33,171 nt of DNA, taken from positions 1 to 33,171 of the forward strand of contig JBKJQN010000089.1 in the NCBI GenBank assembly GCA_046593925.1, given 5' to 3'. Positions within the stretch are counted from its first letter, which is position 1, and every line of letters begins with the position of its first letter. Both the position numbers and the translations under genes were made by a program. Positions 1 through 7,344 of the stretch are shown here, piece by piece. The stretch is from JAYVYM01 sp046593925. Its GTDB lineage: Bacteria > Actinomycetota > Actinomycetes > Mycobacteriales > SCTD01. The notes beneath the pieces were generated by a model. The model did no database searches and was not told the origin of the DNA. It saw only the letters and a program-made list of their open reading frames with translations.

Positions 1-288
1 GTCGTGCTGACCGAGGCGATGAACTCCCACGACGTGGGCCGGGGCCGGGGTGGGCTCGCCGCGGCCCTGGGCCGGGTCACCGGCGAGCTGGTGGTCGCCG
101 CCGTCGACTCCGACCGGCTCTACCCGCCGCGGCTCGCCGACGAGATCGTGGCCCTGCGCCCCGGGGCACGCCCGGTGCAGACCGTCACCTCGCCGTACGG
201 GCACGACGGGTTCCTCATCGAGACCCACCAGGTCGGGGCGATCGTCCGGGCGGCGCTGCCGAGCGTCTCCCGCTCGCCGGTGCCCTGA
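1..288 (+). CDS. metX: Homoserine O-acetyltransferase, C-terminal part
   Basis: This is the last 95 codons of an open frame that enters from the left edge. It matches the end of the alpha/beta-hydrolase homoserine O-acetyltransferase family (MetX), which acetylates homoserine with acetyl-CoA in cytoplasmic methionine synthesis. Visible signatures are MNSHDVGRGRGG, the DSDRLYPP stretch carrying the catalytic Asp, and GHDGFLIE carrying the catalytic His. The nucleophile Ser lies outside the window. The TGA stop falls in the first unit of a pentamer repeat. The next gene is convergent. Serine or succinyl-specific relatives cannot be excluded from this fragment. Confidence 0.9.
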   Translation, partial: VVLTEAMNSHDVGRGRGGLAAALGRVTGELVVAAVDSDRLYPPRLADEIVALRPGARPVQTVTSPYGHDGFLIETHQVGAIVRAALPSVSRSPVP

Positions 289-329
289 CCCGACCTGACC
301 TGACCTGCCCCGACCTGACCCGACCCGAC
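285..329. repeat. Pentanucleotide tandem repeat (CYGAC)n
   Basis: Nine consecutive 5-bp units of the form CTGAC or CCGAC, with one CTGCC variant, lie between the convergent metX and ligase-NUDIX genes. The first unit contains the metX stop codon. Such short tracts vary in copy number by replication slippage. No function is evident. Confidence 0.7.
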
Positions 330-350
330 CCGCGCCGCTGCGACCCGGTC

Positions 351-1988
351 TCAGGCCGACAGGTCACGCACCAGGTCACGCAGCCGCGACCACTCCGCGG
401 CCAGTGCCGGGTGCAGCTGGCGGGCGGCCACGTCGTCCAGGGCCACCCAGTCCACGGCGTCGGACTCGCCGTTGGCGACCACGGCCCCGGCACTGGCCGG
501 GGCCGTCGCCACGACGTAGGTGTACGACCAGCTGCCGTGGTCGACGCGGTGCTCGACCACGTCGACCACCGCTGCGGTGTCGACGCCGTTCTCCTCGCGG
601 GCCTCACGTCGGGCGGCCTGGCTGGTGGTCTCGTGGCTGTCACGCGCACCGCCGGGCAACCCCCAGGTGCCGCCCTGGTGGGTCCAGGCCGAGCGCAGCT
701 GCAGGAGCACCTCGGCGCCGCGGTCACCGGGGCGCAGCAGCAGCAACCCGGCCGCGCCGTGGCGGCCCCAGTGCCGGTGCCCGCAGTCGCACTCGACCCA
801 CCCGTTGCCGTCGTTGACGGTCTCGCGGTGGGGCGGGTGGTCGGTGACCCGCACCACGTCCAGCACACCGGGCCAGCCGGCCCGGGTGAAGGCAGCGCGC
901 TGACGCTGGGCCCCGTTGCCGTCGGTCAGGACGCGGCGCACCCCGTCCAGCACCGGCTGCAGGTCACCGGTGACCTCCAGCCCGGGGCGTGCGGCGTCGA
1001 CCAGCGCCCCGAGGACCTCAGCGGCCGGGCGGGTGCCGTGCAGCCGGGGGTCGACGAGCTCGCCGTCCAGCCCGTACCGCGCCGCCCGCCACATCGCGGC
1101 GCGCAGCGCGTGCTGGGGCACCTGCAGCCGGGACGGCGCGTCGACGCCGTGGGCCGCGTGGTCGACCAGCGCCGTCGCCGCCAGTCCGCGCACCAGCCGG
1201 GTGTAGACCGCCGCGTCCTCGGCGTCGGCCTGCACGTCGGCGACCCGCACCTCCACGGTCGGGAACCGGGTCGCGAGCCGCACGTCCCAGTACACGTAGC
1301 TGGCGTCGTCGACGACGCCGGTGGCCACCAGCTCGGCGACCGAGCGGTGCCACTGCGCCGCGTCGTGGGTAGGCGGCGGGGGGCCGGCGACGGGCCAGCG
1401 CTGCCAGTGCACCTGACGGTAGGACGCGAACCCGGTGTCCTCACCGAGCCAGTACGGCGAGTTCGCGGTCAGCGCCAGCAGCGTCGGCAGCCACGGCCGG
1501 ACGGTGTCGGCGACGGCCACCCGGGCGTCGTCGTCCACGTCCTGGACGCCGACCTCGGGGCCGGCCACCCCGACGTGCACGTGCATGCCGGCGATCAGCT
1601 GCTGCGGCACCAGCCCGGCCGCCCGCTGCCGCAACGCGGCATAGCGCTCGTCGTCGGCGACCTGCTGCTGCGCCGCCTCGCCCAGCACCGGGGTCCCGGA
1701 CGCGACCAGCGCCAGCCCCCGACCGGCCGCGGCCGCAGCCACGGCCGCGCGCAGCCGCGAGGCCCGCGCGACGACCTCGTCGACGTCGGCGCTGACTGTC
1801 GTCACCGTCTCGACCTGCGAGAGGGTGAGCTCGAGGACCACGGTGCCGTCCTGCGCGTCGACGACCGACGCCGCCTGCACCTCGGGGGCCCGGCTGCACA
1901 GCCGTCCGGTGCCTGCCTCGACGACGTGCAGCTCCTCCTCGACACCGAGGGTGGGGCCGCCCGCACTGGTCGACGAGTGCCCTGACAC
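351..1988 (-). CDS. YbdK-type glutamate-cysteine ligase fused to a NUDIX hydrolase
   Basis: This single 545-aa frame joins two enzymes. Residues 1 to about 375 are a GCS2 (YbdK-type carboxylate-amine ligase) domain with GVEEEL near the N-terminus, MHVHVG, and the ANSPYWLGEDTGFASYR block. The family joins Glu to Cys or a related amine using ATP. Residues about 395-545 are a NUDIX domain: a CDCGHRHWG lead-in, then a complete NUDIX box (G-x5-E-x7-REARE-E-x-G-V) around residues 443-466, which hydrolyses nucleoside-diphosphate-linked substrates. No stop separates the domains, although an internal GTG just before the NUDIX part could act as a second start. The GTG start at 1988 was chosen because it sits just before GVEEEL. 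No Shine-Dalgarno is seen, and a CAGACT box lies 7 nt upstream, as in leaderless genes. The usp gene is divergent. Confidence 0.85.
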   Translation of the reverse strand: MSGHSSTSAGGPTLGVEEELHVVEAGTGRLCSRAPEVQAASVVDAQDGTVVLELTLSQVETVTTVSADVDEVVARASRLRAAVAAAAAGRGLALVASGTPVLGEAAQQQVADDERYAALRQRAAGLVPQQLIAGMHVHVGVAGPEVGVQDVDDDARVAVADTVRPWLPTLLALTANSPYWLGEDTGFASYRQVHWQRWPVAGPPPPTHDAAQWHRSVAELVATGVVDDASYVYWDVRLATRFPTVEVRVADVQADAEDAAVYTRLVRGLAATALVDHAAHGVDAPSRLQVPQHALRAAMWRAARYGLDGELVDPRLHGTRPAAEVLGALVDAARPGLEVTGDLQPVLDGVRRVLTDGNGAQRQRAAFTRAGWPGVLDVVRVTDHPPHRETVNDGNGWVECDCGHRHWGRHGAAGLLLLRPGDRGAEVLLQLRSAWTHQGGTWGLPGGARDSHETTSQAARREAREENGVDTAAVVDVVEHRVDHGSWSYTYVVATAPASAGAVVANGESDAVDWVALDDVAARQLHPALAAEWSRLRDLVRDLSA

Positions 1989-2144
1989 GGGCAGGAGTCT
2001 GACACGTCGCGCGCACGGCCCGCTGCGGCGGCGCGAAGCCGCGTGGGCGCGCGGGGGCGGCGGGTCGACTAGCCTCGAGCCGCGTCGGCTTCGGTCGGCG
2101 ATGCGGCGCCGAGGCACGTCAGCCCCAACGAAGGAGCACCACCG

Positions 2145-2561
2145 ATGGCCGTTGTCGTGGGTTTCGTCCCGACCAACGAGGGGCGGGCGGCGCTGCGCCG
2201 GGCGGCGGAGGAGGCTCGCACGCGTGGCACGCGCCTGGTCGTCATCAACTCCAACCGCGGTGGCAAGGACCTCACCACGGCGGACGCCGAGCGGTACGAC
2301 AGCGAGCTGGCCACGGTGCGCCGCGAGCTGAGCGAGGCCGGGATCCAGCACGAGGTGCGCCAGCTGGTGCGCGGCCAGGAACCGGCCGAGGACCTGATCG
2401 CCGTCGCCGAGGAGGTGGGGGCCGAGGTGATCGTCATCGGCCTGCGTCGCCGGACCCCGGTGGGCAAGCTCATCCTGGGCTCGCACGCGCAGCGCATCCT
2501 GCTCGACGCGCCGTGCCCGGTGCTGGCCGTCAAGGCCGACCCGGCCGCCGAGCCGCGCTGA
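2145..2561 (+). CDS. Universal stress protein (UspA family)
   Basis: This 138-aa protein is a single UspA domain. The N-terminal VVVGFVPTNEGRAAL strand-helix is typical. Near the C-terminus, GLRRRTPVGKLILGS fits the G-2x-G-9x-G(S/T) nucleotide-binding motif, followed by the usual APCPVLAVK ending. ATP-binding UspA proteins act as cytoplasmic stress-response factors, but their targets are generally unknown. A clear AAGGAG ribosome-binding site at 2131-2136 fixes the ATG start. It is transcribed away from the ligase-NUDIX gene and lies upstream of the sigma factor gene. Confidence 0.9.
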   Translation: MAVVVGFVPTNEGRAALRRAAEEARTRGTRLVVINSNRGGKDLTTADAERYDSELATVRRELSEAGIQHEVRQLVRGQEPAEDLIAVAEEVGAEVIVIGLRRRTPVGKLILGSHAQRILLDAPCPVLAVKADPAAEPR

Positions 2562-2621
2562 CGACCGCCGGGCGCGACCACCCGAGCGCCCGGACGGTCG
2601 TGCTCGGCGGGGTCCTGGCGC

Positions 2622-2627
2622 TACAAT
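2622..2627 (+). promoter_or_regulatory. Possible -10 box upstream of the sigma factor gene
   Basis: TACAAT matches the actinobacterial -10 consensus and lies about 155 nt before the chosen GTG start of the sigma factor. No convincing -35 is seen at 16-18 bp. If it is used, the transcript has a long 5' untranslated region covering the alternative upstream ATG. Confidence 0.4.
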
Positions 2628-2783
2628 GGTAGAAGCTTCGCGGCCAACGGCCCGATCGTCACGGGCATGTTCCGCGGCCTGCTGCGGTTGACCCGGGCAG
2701 CGACGCTCCAGTCCTCCCGGCCGCGATCGTCCTGCTGGTCGCCGGCCCACCGGTCACCGCACCCCCACGACGAAAGGCGTTCC

Positions 2784-4127
2784 GTGTCGTCGGACTCCAC
2801 CACCCGCACCACCACCTTCGAGCCCTCGACGGACGCCGCGGCGGTCGCCGCCGCGACGTCGGCGGTCGCGGCCACCGCGACGACGCGCAAGGTCGAGGCC
2901 ACCGCCCCGGCCGCACCGGCTGCACCTGCCAAGAAGGTGGCGGCCAAGCGCGCGCCGGCGAAGAAGGCCGCCGTCAAGGCCGTGCCCGCGCCGGCTGCCG
3001 CGGACGCACCCCCTGCCGCCAAGCGCCCGGCCGTGAAGAAGGCGGCCCGGCCCGCGGCCGGGCCCACCGGCACCTCGGACGCCGCTGAGGTCGACGAGCC
3101 GGAGGAGGCCGACCCGGTCCCCGTCGTCCCCGATGCGGAGGTCACCGAGGAGACCGGCTTCGTCATCACCGACGACGACGACGACGCCCCCGCCCAGCAG
3201 GTCGCGACCGCCGGCGCCACCGCCGACCCGGTCAAGGACTACCTCAAGCAGATCGGCAAGGTGGCGCTGCTGAACGCCGAGCAGGAGGTCGACCTCGCGA
3301 AGCGCATCGAGGCGGGCCTGTTCGCGGCGGAGAAGCTGACCGGTGGTCAGGTGCTGTCGGCGGCGCTGCGGCGCGACCTCGTCGCCCTGCAGTGGGACGG
3401 CGCGATCGCCAAGCGCCAGCTGGTGGAGGCCAACCTGCGCCTGGTGGTCAGCATCGCCAAGCGCTACGTCGGCCGCGGCATGCTGTTCCTGGACCTCATC
3501 CAGGAGGGCAACCTCGGGCTGATCCGGGCGGTCGAGAAGTTCGACTACACCAAAGGCTTCAAGTTCTCGACGTACGCGACGTGGTGGATCCGCCAGGCCA
3601 TCACACGGGCGATCGCCGACCAGGCCCGCACCATCCGGATCCCCGTGCACATGGTCGAGACGATCAACAAGCTGGTACGCCTCCAGCGCCAGATGCTGCA
3701 GGAGCTCGGCCGGGAGGCGACGCCCGAGGAGCTCGGGGCGGCACTGGAGCTGACGCCGCACAAGGTGCTGGAGATCCAGAAGCTGGCGCAGGAGCCGGTC
3801 TCGCTCGACACGCCGATCGGCACCGAGGAGGACTCCCACCTCGGCGACTTCATCGAGGACAGCGATGCGGTCGTCCCGCCCGACGCCGCCTCCTTCATCT
3901 TGTTGCAGGAGCAGCTGGAGACAGTGCTGCACAGCCTCTCGGAGCGGGAGCAGCGGGTCATCGCGCTGCGCTTCGGGTTGCAGGACGGTCATCCGCGCAC
4001 CCTGGAGGAGGTCGGCCGCGAGTTCGGCGTCACCCGCGAGCGCATCCGGCAGATCGAGAGCAAGACGTTGTCCAAGCTCCGGCACCCGTCACGATCGGAC
4101 AAGCTGCGCGACTACCTGGACGAGTAG
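2784..4127 (+). CDS. rpoD: RNA polymerase principal sigma factor (RpoD/HrdB/SigA type)
   Basis: This 447-aa primary sigma factor directs RNA polymerase to housekeeping promoters. The N-terminal ~150 residues are rich in Ala, Lys, Pro and acidic residues (AKKVAAKRAPAKKAA), as in actinobacterial SigA/HrdB. Region 1.2 starts at DPVKDYLKQIGKVALL. Region 2 includes ANLRLVVSIAKRYVGRGM, LDLIQEGNLGLIRAVEKFDY and FSTYATWWIRQAITRA. Region 3 follows, and region 4 ends with the helix-turn-helix VTRERIRQIESKTLSKLRHP. The GTG at 2784 follows an AAAGG-like site and gives a typical family start. An in-frame ATG at 2667 would add 39 atypical residues. The following gene starts 18 nt after the stop. Confidence 0.95.
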   Translation: MSSDSTTRTTTFEPSTDAAAVAAATSAVAATATTRKVEATAPAAPAAPAKKVAAKRAPAKKAAVKAVPAPAAADAPPAAKRPAVKKAARPAAGPTGTSDAAEVDEPEEADPVPVVPDAEVTEETGFVITDDDDDAPAQQVATAGATADPVKDYLKQIGKVALLNAEQEVDLAKRIEAGLFAAEKLTGGQVLSAALRRDLVALQWDGAIAKRQLVEANLRLVVSIAKRYVGRGMLFLDLIQEGNLGLIRAVEKFDYTKGFKFSTYATWWIRQAITRAIADQARTIRIPVHMVETINKLVRLQRQMLQELGREATPEELGAALELTPHKVLEIQKLAQEPVSLDTPIGTEEDSHLGDFIEDSDAVVPPDAASFILLQEQLETVLHSLSEREQRVIALRFGLQDGHPRTLEEVGREFGVTRERIRQIESKTLSKLRHPSRSDKLRDYLDE

Positions 4128-4133
4128 CGCGCC

Positions 4134-4139
4134 TACGCT
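4134..4139 (+). promoter_or_regulatory. Candidate leaderless -10 box
   Basis: TACGCT (TANNNT) is followed by exactly 6 nt and then the ATG at 4146, with no Shine-Dalgarno sequence between. This spacing puts the transcription start at or next to the start codon. Confidence 0.45.
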
Positions 4140-4145
4140 CGCTGC

Positions 4146-4634
4146 ATGCAGCTGCGTCGACGCGCCGTCCCTCCGGCGGTGAAGGCGCTCCGGCTGCCGA
4201 CCGGCGAGCGGCGCACCGCATGGGGCCTGACCGTCGCCGGCGAGCCCGTCGTGGCCACCGATCTGGCGCTGCTGCTCCCGGGCGAGCTGCGGCTGGAGTG
4301 GTCGCAGGTCGAGCGCGCAACCTGGCTGCCGCCCCGGCTGACGGTGCTCGAAGTCGCCGATGTGGAGGGCACCGGAGCGCGGCACGTGCTCGACCTCGAC
4401 GATCCCGGCGATCTGCCGCAGTCCGTACGGACCCGCGTCACCGGCAGCGTCGCGTGGTCCAGCCACGAGAAGCTGGCGCCCACCGGCGGCGTGCGGGTCG
4501 TCGGCCGCCGCATCCCGGGGTCGGAGGTACTGCATTGGCAGCTGGTCTTCGATGCGGGTACCGACCGCGACGATCCGCTGGTACGCGCGCAGGCCGACGC
4601 CCTGCTCGAGCGGGCCCGCCGCTCCATCGGCTGA
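4146..4634 (+). CDS. Conserved actinobacterial protein downstream of the sigma factor
   Basis: This 162-aa soluble protein begins MQLRRRAVPP and has no signal peptide, membrane segment or metal-binding motif. It reads as a mixed alpha/beta protein with regularly spaced Trp residues (GELRLEWSQVERATWLPP, GSVAWSS, LHWQLVF) and a C-terminal helix ending in ADALLERARRSIG. I recall proteins of this size and style next to the principal sigma gene in actinobacteria, but no function is known to me. The gene starts 18 nt after the sigma stop. It lacks a ribosome-binding site but has a TANNNT box 6 nt before the ATG, so it may have its own leaderless transcript. Confidence 0.75.
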   Translation: MQLRRRAVPPAVKALRLPTGERRTAWGLTVAGEPVVATDLALLLPGELRLEWSQVERATWLPPRLTVLEVADVEGTGARHVLDLDDPGDLPQSVRTRVTGSVAWSSHEKLAPTGGVRVVGRRIPGSEVLHWQLVFDAGTDRDDPLVRAQADALLERARRSIG

Positions 4635-4649
4635 CCGGCACCGACCGGG

Positions 4650-4980
4650 ATCGCTCACCGGCGAGGCGGCCGGAGGAATCCGCCGGTGCCCGCAGCAGCC
4701 GCAGCACCGCCGCCTCGGTCGCACCCTGCACGGCCGGCTGGCCGAACACCGTGTCGAGGCCGAGGCGGGGGAGCTCGTCGACCACCGTGACGCCGTTCCG
4801 GTAGCGGTCGATGACGCGTGGGTCGATGGAGGACGCCCGGCAGACGGCCAGGGAATTGCCTACACCGTGGCCTTCCAGGTCCGGAAGTCCTTCGCGGTGC
4901 AGTCGCCGCCGGTCACCTCACGGAGGTGCTCGTGCCCGCGCCGAATCGTCGCCAGGACGTATGTCTCGTCGGCTTCCATA
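4650..4980 (-). pseudogene. Decayed DNA topoisomerase IB (C-terminal remnants)
   Basis: Read on the minus strand, two pieces of a poxvirus-like bacterial topoisomerase IB are present. The first (about 4861-4980) holds LREVTGGDCTAKDFRTWKATV, matching the conserved (S/T)AKDFRTW region, and then hits TAG. The second, in another frame (about 4650-4860), holds AVCRASSIDPRVIDRY, matching the AVxRxSYIDPRVID segment close to the family's C-terminus. About 40-50 residues that normally lie between them are missing, as is the whole N-terminal half. The enzyme relaxes supercoils through a Tyr-DNA link; this copy cannot. It separates the sigma operon from the DUF5709 gene. Confidence 0.75.
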
Positions 4981-5017
4981 TCCGGCGGCAACACCCACGA
5001 CCCGCCCCGGCCTGCCC

Positions 5018-5455
5018 TTACCGGTCGGTCTCCAGGTGCATGGCGCTCTCTTCGGCGCTGTACCCGCCGAGGTCGGTGCCACGATCGCTGGCGATCAACT
5101 CGGATTCGGTGTCTGGGCGACTGCCCTCGTCGGGCGTGACGAGCCGACCGACGCCTTGGCCGGCACGCTCGTCCAACGGGGTGTCGCTGCCCTCGGACTC
5201 GTCCGCGTCACGGTCGGCAGCGTCGAGCACCTCCGGCTCCTCACGGGCGAGCCGGCCGTCCAGCGGCTCCCCGTCGTGCTCCTCAGCCGCGGTCGTGCCG
5301 AAGTCGTCCACCGCCGTAGCGGTGTCGTGCGGCGGCTCCGCGCCGTACGCCGAGTCGTCGTCGCCACTGGCGTCCTGGCCCTGGGTGGTCTCGCCGGGGT
5401 CCGGGATGCCTTCGGCCTCGAAGTCGGACGGTCGCTCGGGGATGCGGGAAGTCAT
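5018..5455 (-). CDS. DUF5709 family acidic protein
   Basis: This 145-aa, strongly acidic, probably disordered protein is rich in Asp, Glu, Gly and Pro. It ends with the block typical of actinobacterial DUF5709: GRLVTPDEG, then SDRGTDLGGYSAEESAMH. There is no signal peptide or membrane segment. Function is unknown; the family is abundant and small in actinobacteria. The ATG at 5455 has a good GAGAGGA ribosome-binding site. It lies just downstream of the YtxH-like gene on the same strand with about 30 nt between them, so the two are probably co-transcribed. Confidence 0.85.
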   Translation of the reverse strand: MTSRIPERPSDFEAEGIPDPGETTQGQDASGDDDSAYGAEPPHDTATAVDDFGTTAAEEHDGEPLDGRLAREEPEVLDAADRDADESEGSDTPLDERAGQGVGRLVTPDEGSRPDTESELIASDRGTDLGGYSAEESAMHLETDR

Positions 5456-5485
5456 CGGTGTCCTCTCGAGATCCGGCGTGTCGAG

Positions 5486-5836
5486 CTAGACGACGTCGGG
5501 CGCGGAGCCGCTCGCCGAAGCGCCGACGATCGGTCCGCTCGCGACGGGGTGGCCGCTGAGGTCAACGACGACGTCGTCGCTATGGGTCGTGGCGGGCGCC
5601 GACGAGGAGGAGGTCTTGTCGCCGATGGCCTCAACCGTGTCGTTGACCGTCGCCTTGGCCCGGTCGGCTGCGGCCGAGGCGGTAGAACTGATGTTGCTGG
5701 TGAAGTCCTGCACGGTCGGCCGGCCCATCAGCTCCCGGACCTTGCCCTCGATCTGTCGGTAGCGCTCCTTGCCGGCCTTCGCCCCGAGCACGTAGCCGGC
5801 GCCGAAACCGACGGCGAGAGTGAGTTTGCGGATCAC
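5486..5836 (-). CDS. YtxH-like small membrane-associated protein
   Basis: This 116-aa protein begins VIRKLTLAVGFGAGYVLGAKAG, a short glycine-rich hydrophobic segment of the YtxH type, followed by KERYRQIEGKVRELMG. The rest is an Ala/Ser/Thr-rich helical tail with a final hydrophobic stretch. YtxH-like proteins are general-stress-associated in Bacillus; the actinobacterial ones are uncharacterised. The GTG at 5836 is chosen because AGGAGG lies 5 nt upstream. The longer upstream frame runs back to the tRNA and is not protein-like. It is likely in one operon with the DUF5709 gene downstream. Confidence 0.8.
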   Translation of the reverse strand: MIRKLTLAVGFGAGYVLGAKAGKERYRQIEGKVRELMGRPTVQDFTSNISSTASAAADRAKATVNDTVEAIGDKTSSSSAPATTHSDDVVVDLSGHPVASGPIVGASASGSAPDVV

Positions 5837-5968
5837 GATGTCCTCCTGGTGGGGGATGGTGGCGGGTCGATCTCGACGGTCCCTACCCCTCGCCGTGGCT
5901 CCCGCACCTGGTCGGGTCCGGGCTGCGCGGTGCGCTACTCTGGCGGCCCGCCGGGTGACCGGCGCCCT

Positions 5969-6041
5969 TCCCGCGTAGCTCAATTGGCAGAGCATGCGAC
6001 TGTTAATCGCAGGGTTCCTGGTTCGAGTCCAGGCGCGGGAG
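5969..6041 (+). tRNA. trnN: tRNA-Asn (GTT)
   Basis: A 73-nt cloverleaf is visible. The 7-bp acceptor stem pairs TCCCGCG with CGCGGGA, with G as the discriminator base. The D arm is GCTC...GAGC. The anticodon stem pairs TGCGA with TCGCA around loop CTGTTAA, giving anticodon GTT. The T arm contains GGTTCGAGTCC. No CCA is encoded. I found no repeat of its 3' end elsewhere in the window, so there is no evidence for an element inserted at this tRNA. Confidence 0.95.
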
Positions 6042-6160
6042 CAGATGCGCCGGCTGACGGCCAGCAGACGCCGTCCTGTGGTGCTGTCGAGGTCCTGGCA
6101 ACCTGCTCTGCGCTGAGCCTTCGCCTGACCGGTTCACGCCCACCGTAAAGGCTGGGTTGG

Positions 6161-6703
6161 TCAGTCGGCAGGGCCCTCCCAGGGAATGGGTGGCGCGCCG
6201 TCGATCTGGCGGGCGAACTCCCGCAGGTACCAGGCGCGGAACCGGCGCTGGTCTTCGGGCGCGACCAGGGTCATCAGCTCGTCGCCCCGGAGGCAGTGCA
6301 CGTCGGCCGCGTCGAGCAGTTCGAGCAACCGCTCGCAGGCCGGGCCGGTCCCCGCCGGCACCCGGTAGGTGAAGTCATGGACCCGATGGCCGGCCTCCAC
6401 AGCGGACTCGAACTCCGCCTCCTGCTTAGCGCTCGCACCGGCGTAGCGCGCGTGCAGCTCGGCCATCACCCCGAGCAGCGCGACGGAGATGGGCCGCTCG
6501 GAGCTTCCGGCGCTCGAACCGAGCTGAAGCAGCGTGAACTCGCGCATCAGCTCAGCGGTGTGCTGGGCGGAGCGGTCCCACAGCCGCACCGGTGCGCCGA
6601 GCACCCGCACCGTGAACAGCTCTTCGGAGCTTGGTTCGGCGGGCGGGTCCGGGATCGTGACCATGGCATCGGGCCGGGCACCGTCGAGTGGGCCTGGCGT
6701 CAT
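6161..6703 (-). CDS. Conserved actinobacterial protein paired with an RsbW-like ATPase
   Basis: This 180-aa soluble protein begins MTPGPLDG and contains FTVRVLGAPVRLWDRSAQH, a helical middle (LLGVMAELHARYAGASAKQ), HDFTYRVPAG, and a C-terminal RRFRAWYLREFARQIDGA stretch. I recall similar proteins beside anti-sigma-like ATPases in actinobacteria, but know no assigned function; a partner or antagonist in a partner-switching pathway is an inference from position. The ATG lies 1 nt after the stop of the upstream ATPase (TGACATG), so translation is probably coupled. No Shine-Dalgarno other than upstream coding sequence is seen. Confidence 0.7.
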   Translation of the reverse strand: MTPGPLDGARPDAMVTIPDPPAEPSSEELFTVRVLGAPVRLWDRSAQHTAELMREFTLLQLGSSAGSSERPISVALLGVMAELHARYAGASAKQEAEFESAVEAGHRVHDFTYRVPAGTGPACERLLELLDAADVHCLRGDELMTLVAPEDQRRFRAWYLREFARQIDGAPPIPWEGPAD

Positions 6704-6704
6704 G

Positions 6705-7196
6705 TCACCAGGCCGCCTCGAGATCGACACCGAACAGGGCCAACGCCTCGGCCGCCGCGGTCTGCCGGTCCTGCTCCCCGATCCGCTTGCTGACGGTGAA
6801 CCAGACAGACTTGCCGCCCGGACGGACGGCGTCACTGCCTTCGGTCCCCGAGGTCACGCTGAGGATGCGCAGCAGCCGCAGGCCCCGGCCGGTGGAGCTG
6901 GCGTGGTTGATCCGGCGCTGTCGCGGCAGCGCCGGGCTGCCGTCCGTCACGCTGACGCGCACGTACCGGTCCGCGTCGGCGATGCCGAGCAGCAGGTCCG
7001 TACCTGCGTGCAGCACGGCGTTGGTGACCAGCTCCGACACCAGCATGCGGACGGTCTCCTGGGCGTCCTCGTCCGCACCCAGCGTCTCCACCGTCCGCAC
7101 GGCAAAGCGCCGGGCGTCGGCGACCACGTGCACGGAGGGCGACAGCCGCAGAAACCCGACCTCCAGCCGGGTAGCGGTACCCGGTACGTCCGACAC
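6705..7196 (-). CDS. RsbW-like anti-sigma histidine-kinase-type ATPase
   Basis: This 163-aa protein is a lone HATPase_c domain of the RsbW/SpoIIAB class. It has the N box ELVTNAVLHAG, a G1-like VSVTDGS, and the glycine-rich lid GRGLRLLRIL. Such proteins bind and phosphorylate STAS anti-anti-sigma partners or hold alternative sigma factors. There is no sensor or dimerisation domain, sigma factor or STAS gene nearby, so its partner is elsewhere or is the 180-aa protein encoded directly downstream. The GTG start at 7196 is chosen for the GGGAGG sequence about 8 nt upstream and the normal family length. Confidence 0.85.
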   Translation of the reverse strand: MSDVPGTATRLEVGFLRLSPSVHVVADARRFAVRTVETLGADEDAQETVRMLVSELVTNAVLHAGTDLLLGIADADRYVRVSVTDGSPALPRQRRINHASSTGRGLRLLRILSVTSGTEGSDAVRPGGKSVWFTVSKRIGEQDRQTAAAEALALFGVDLEAAW

Positions 7197-7344
7197 GCGG
7201 CCCGCCTCCCCGCTCTGCAGGCCCACTGACTGGCGGGCCACGTTCCCACCGCATCTGATCACAGCCCGACGAGGATACCGGGGCCCCGCCAGGTGCCGCG
7301 ATCGGGTGGGATCGGGGAGCACCCTGCGTGGGCAGGGGGCAGGG

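Noticed and set aside
411..1985. A 524-aa plus-strand open frame opposite the ligase-NUDIX gene
   Set aside because: Shadow frame; all family motifs are on the minus strand.
2667..2783. An upstream ATG that would extend the sigma factor by 39 residues
   Set aside because: The extra residues are Arg/Ser/Pro/His-rich and atypical, and a ribosome-binding site precedes the GTG at 2784.
5969..6160. tRNA-Asn as an integration site for a mobile element
   Set aside because: No integrase gene and no repeat of the tRNA 3' end elsewhere in the window.
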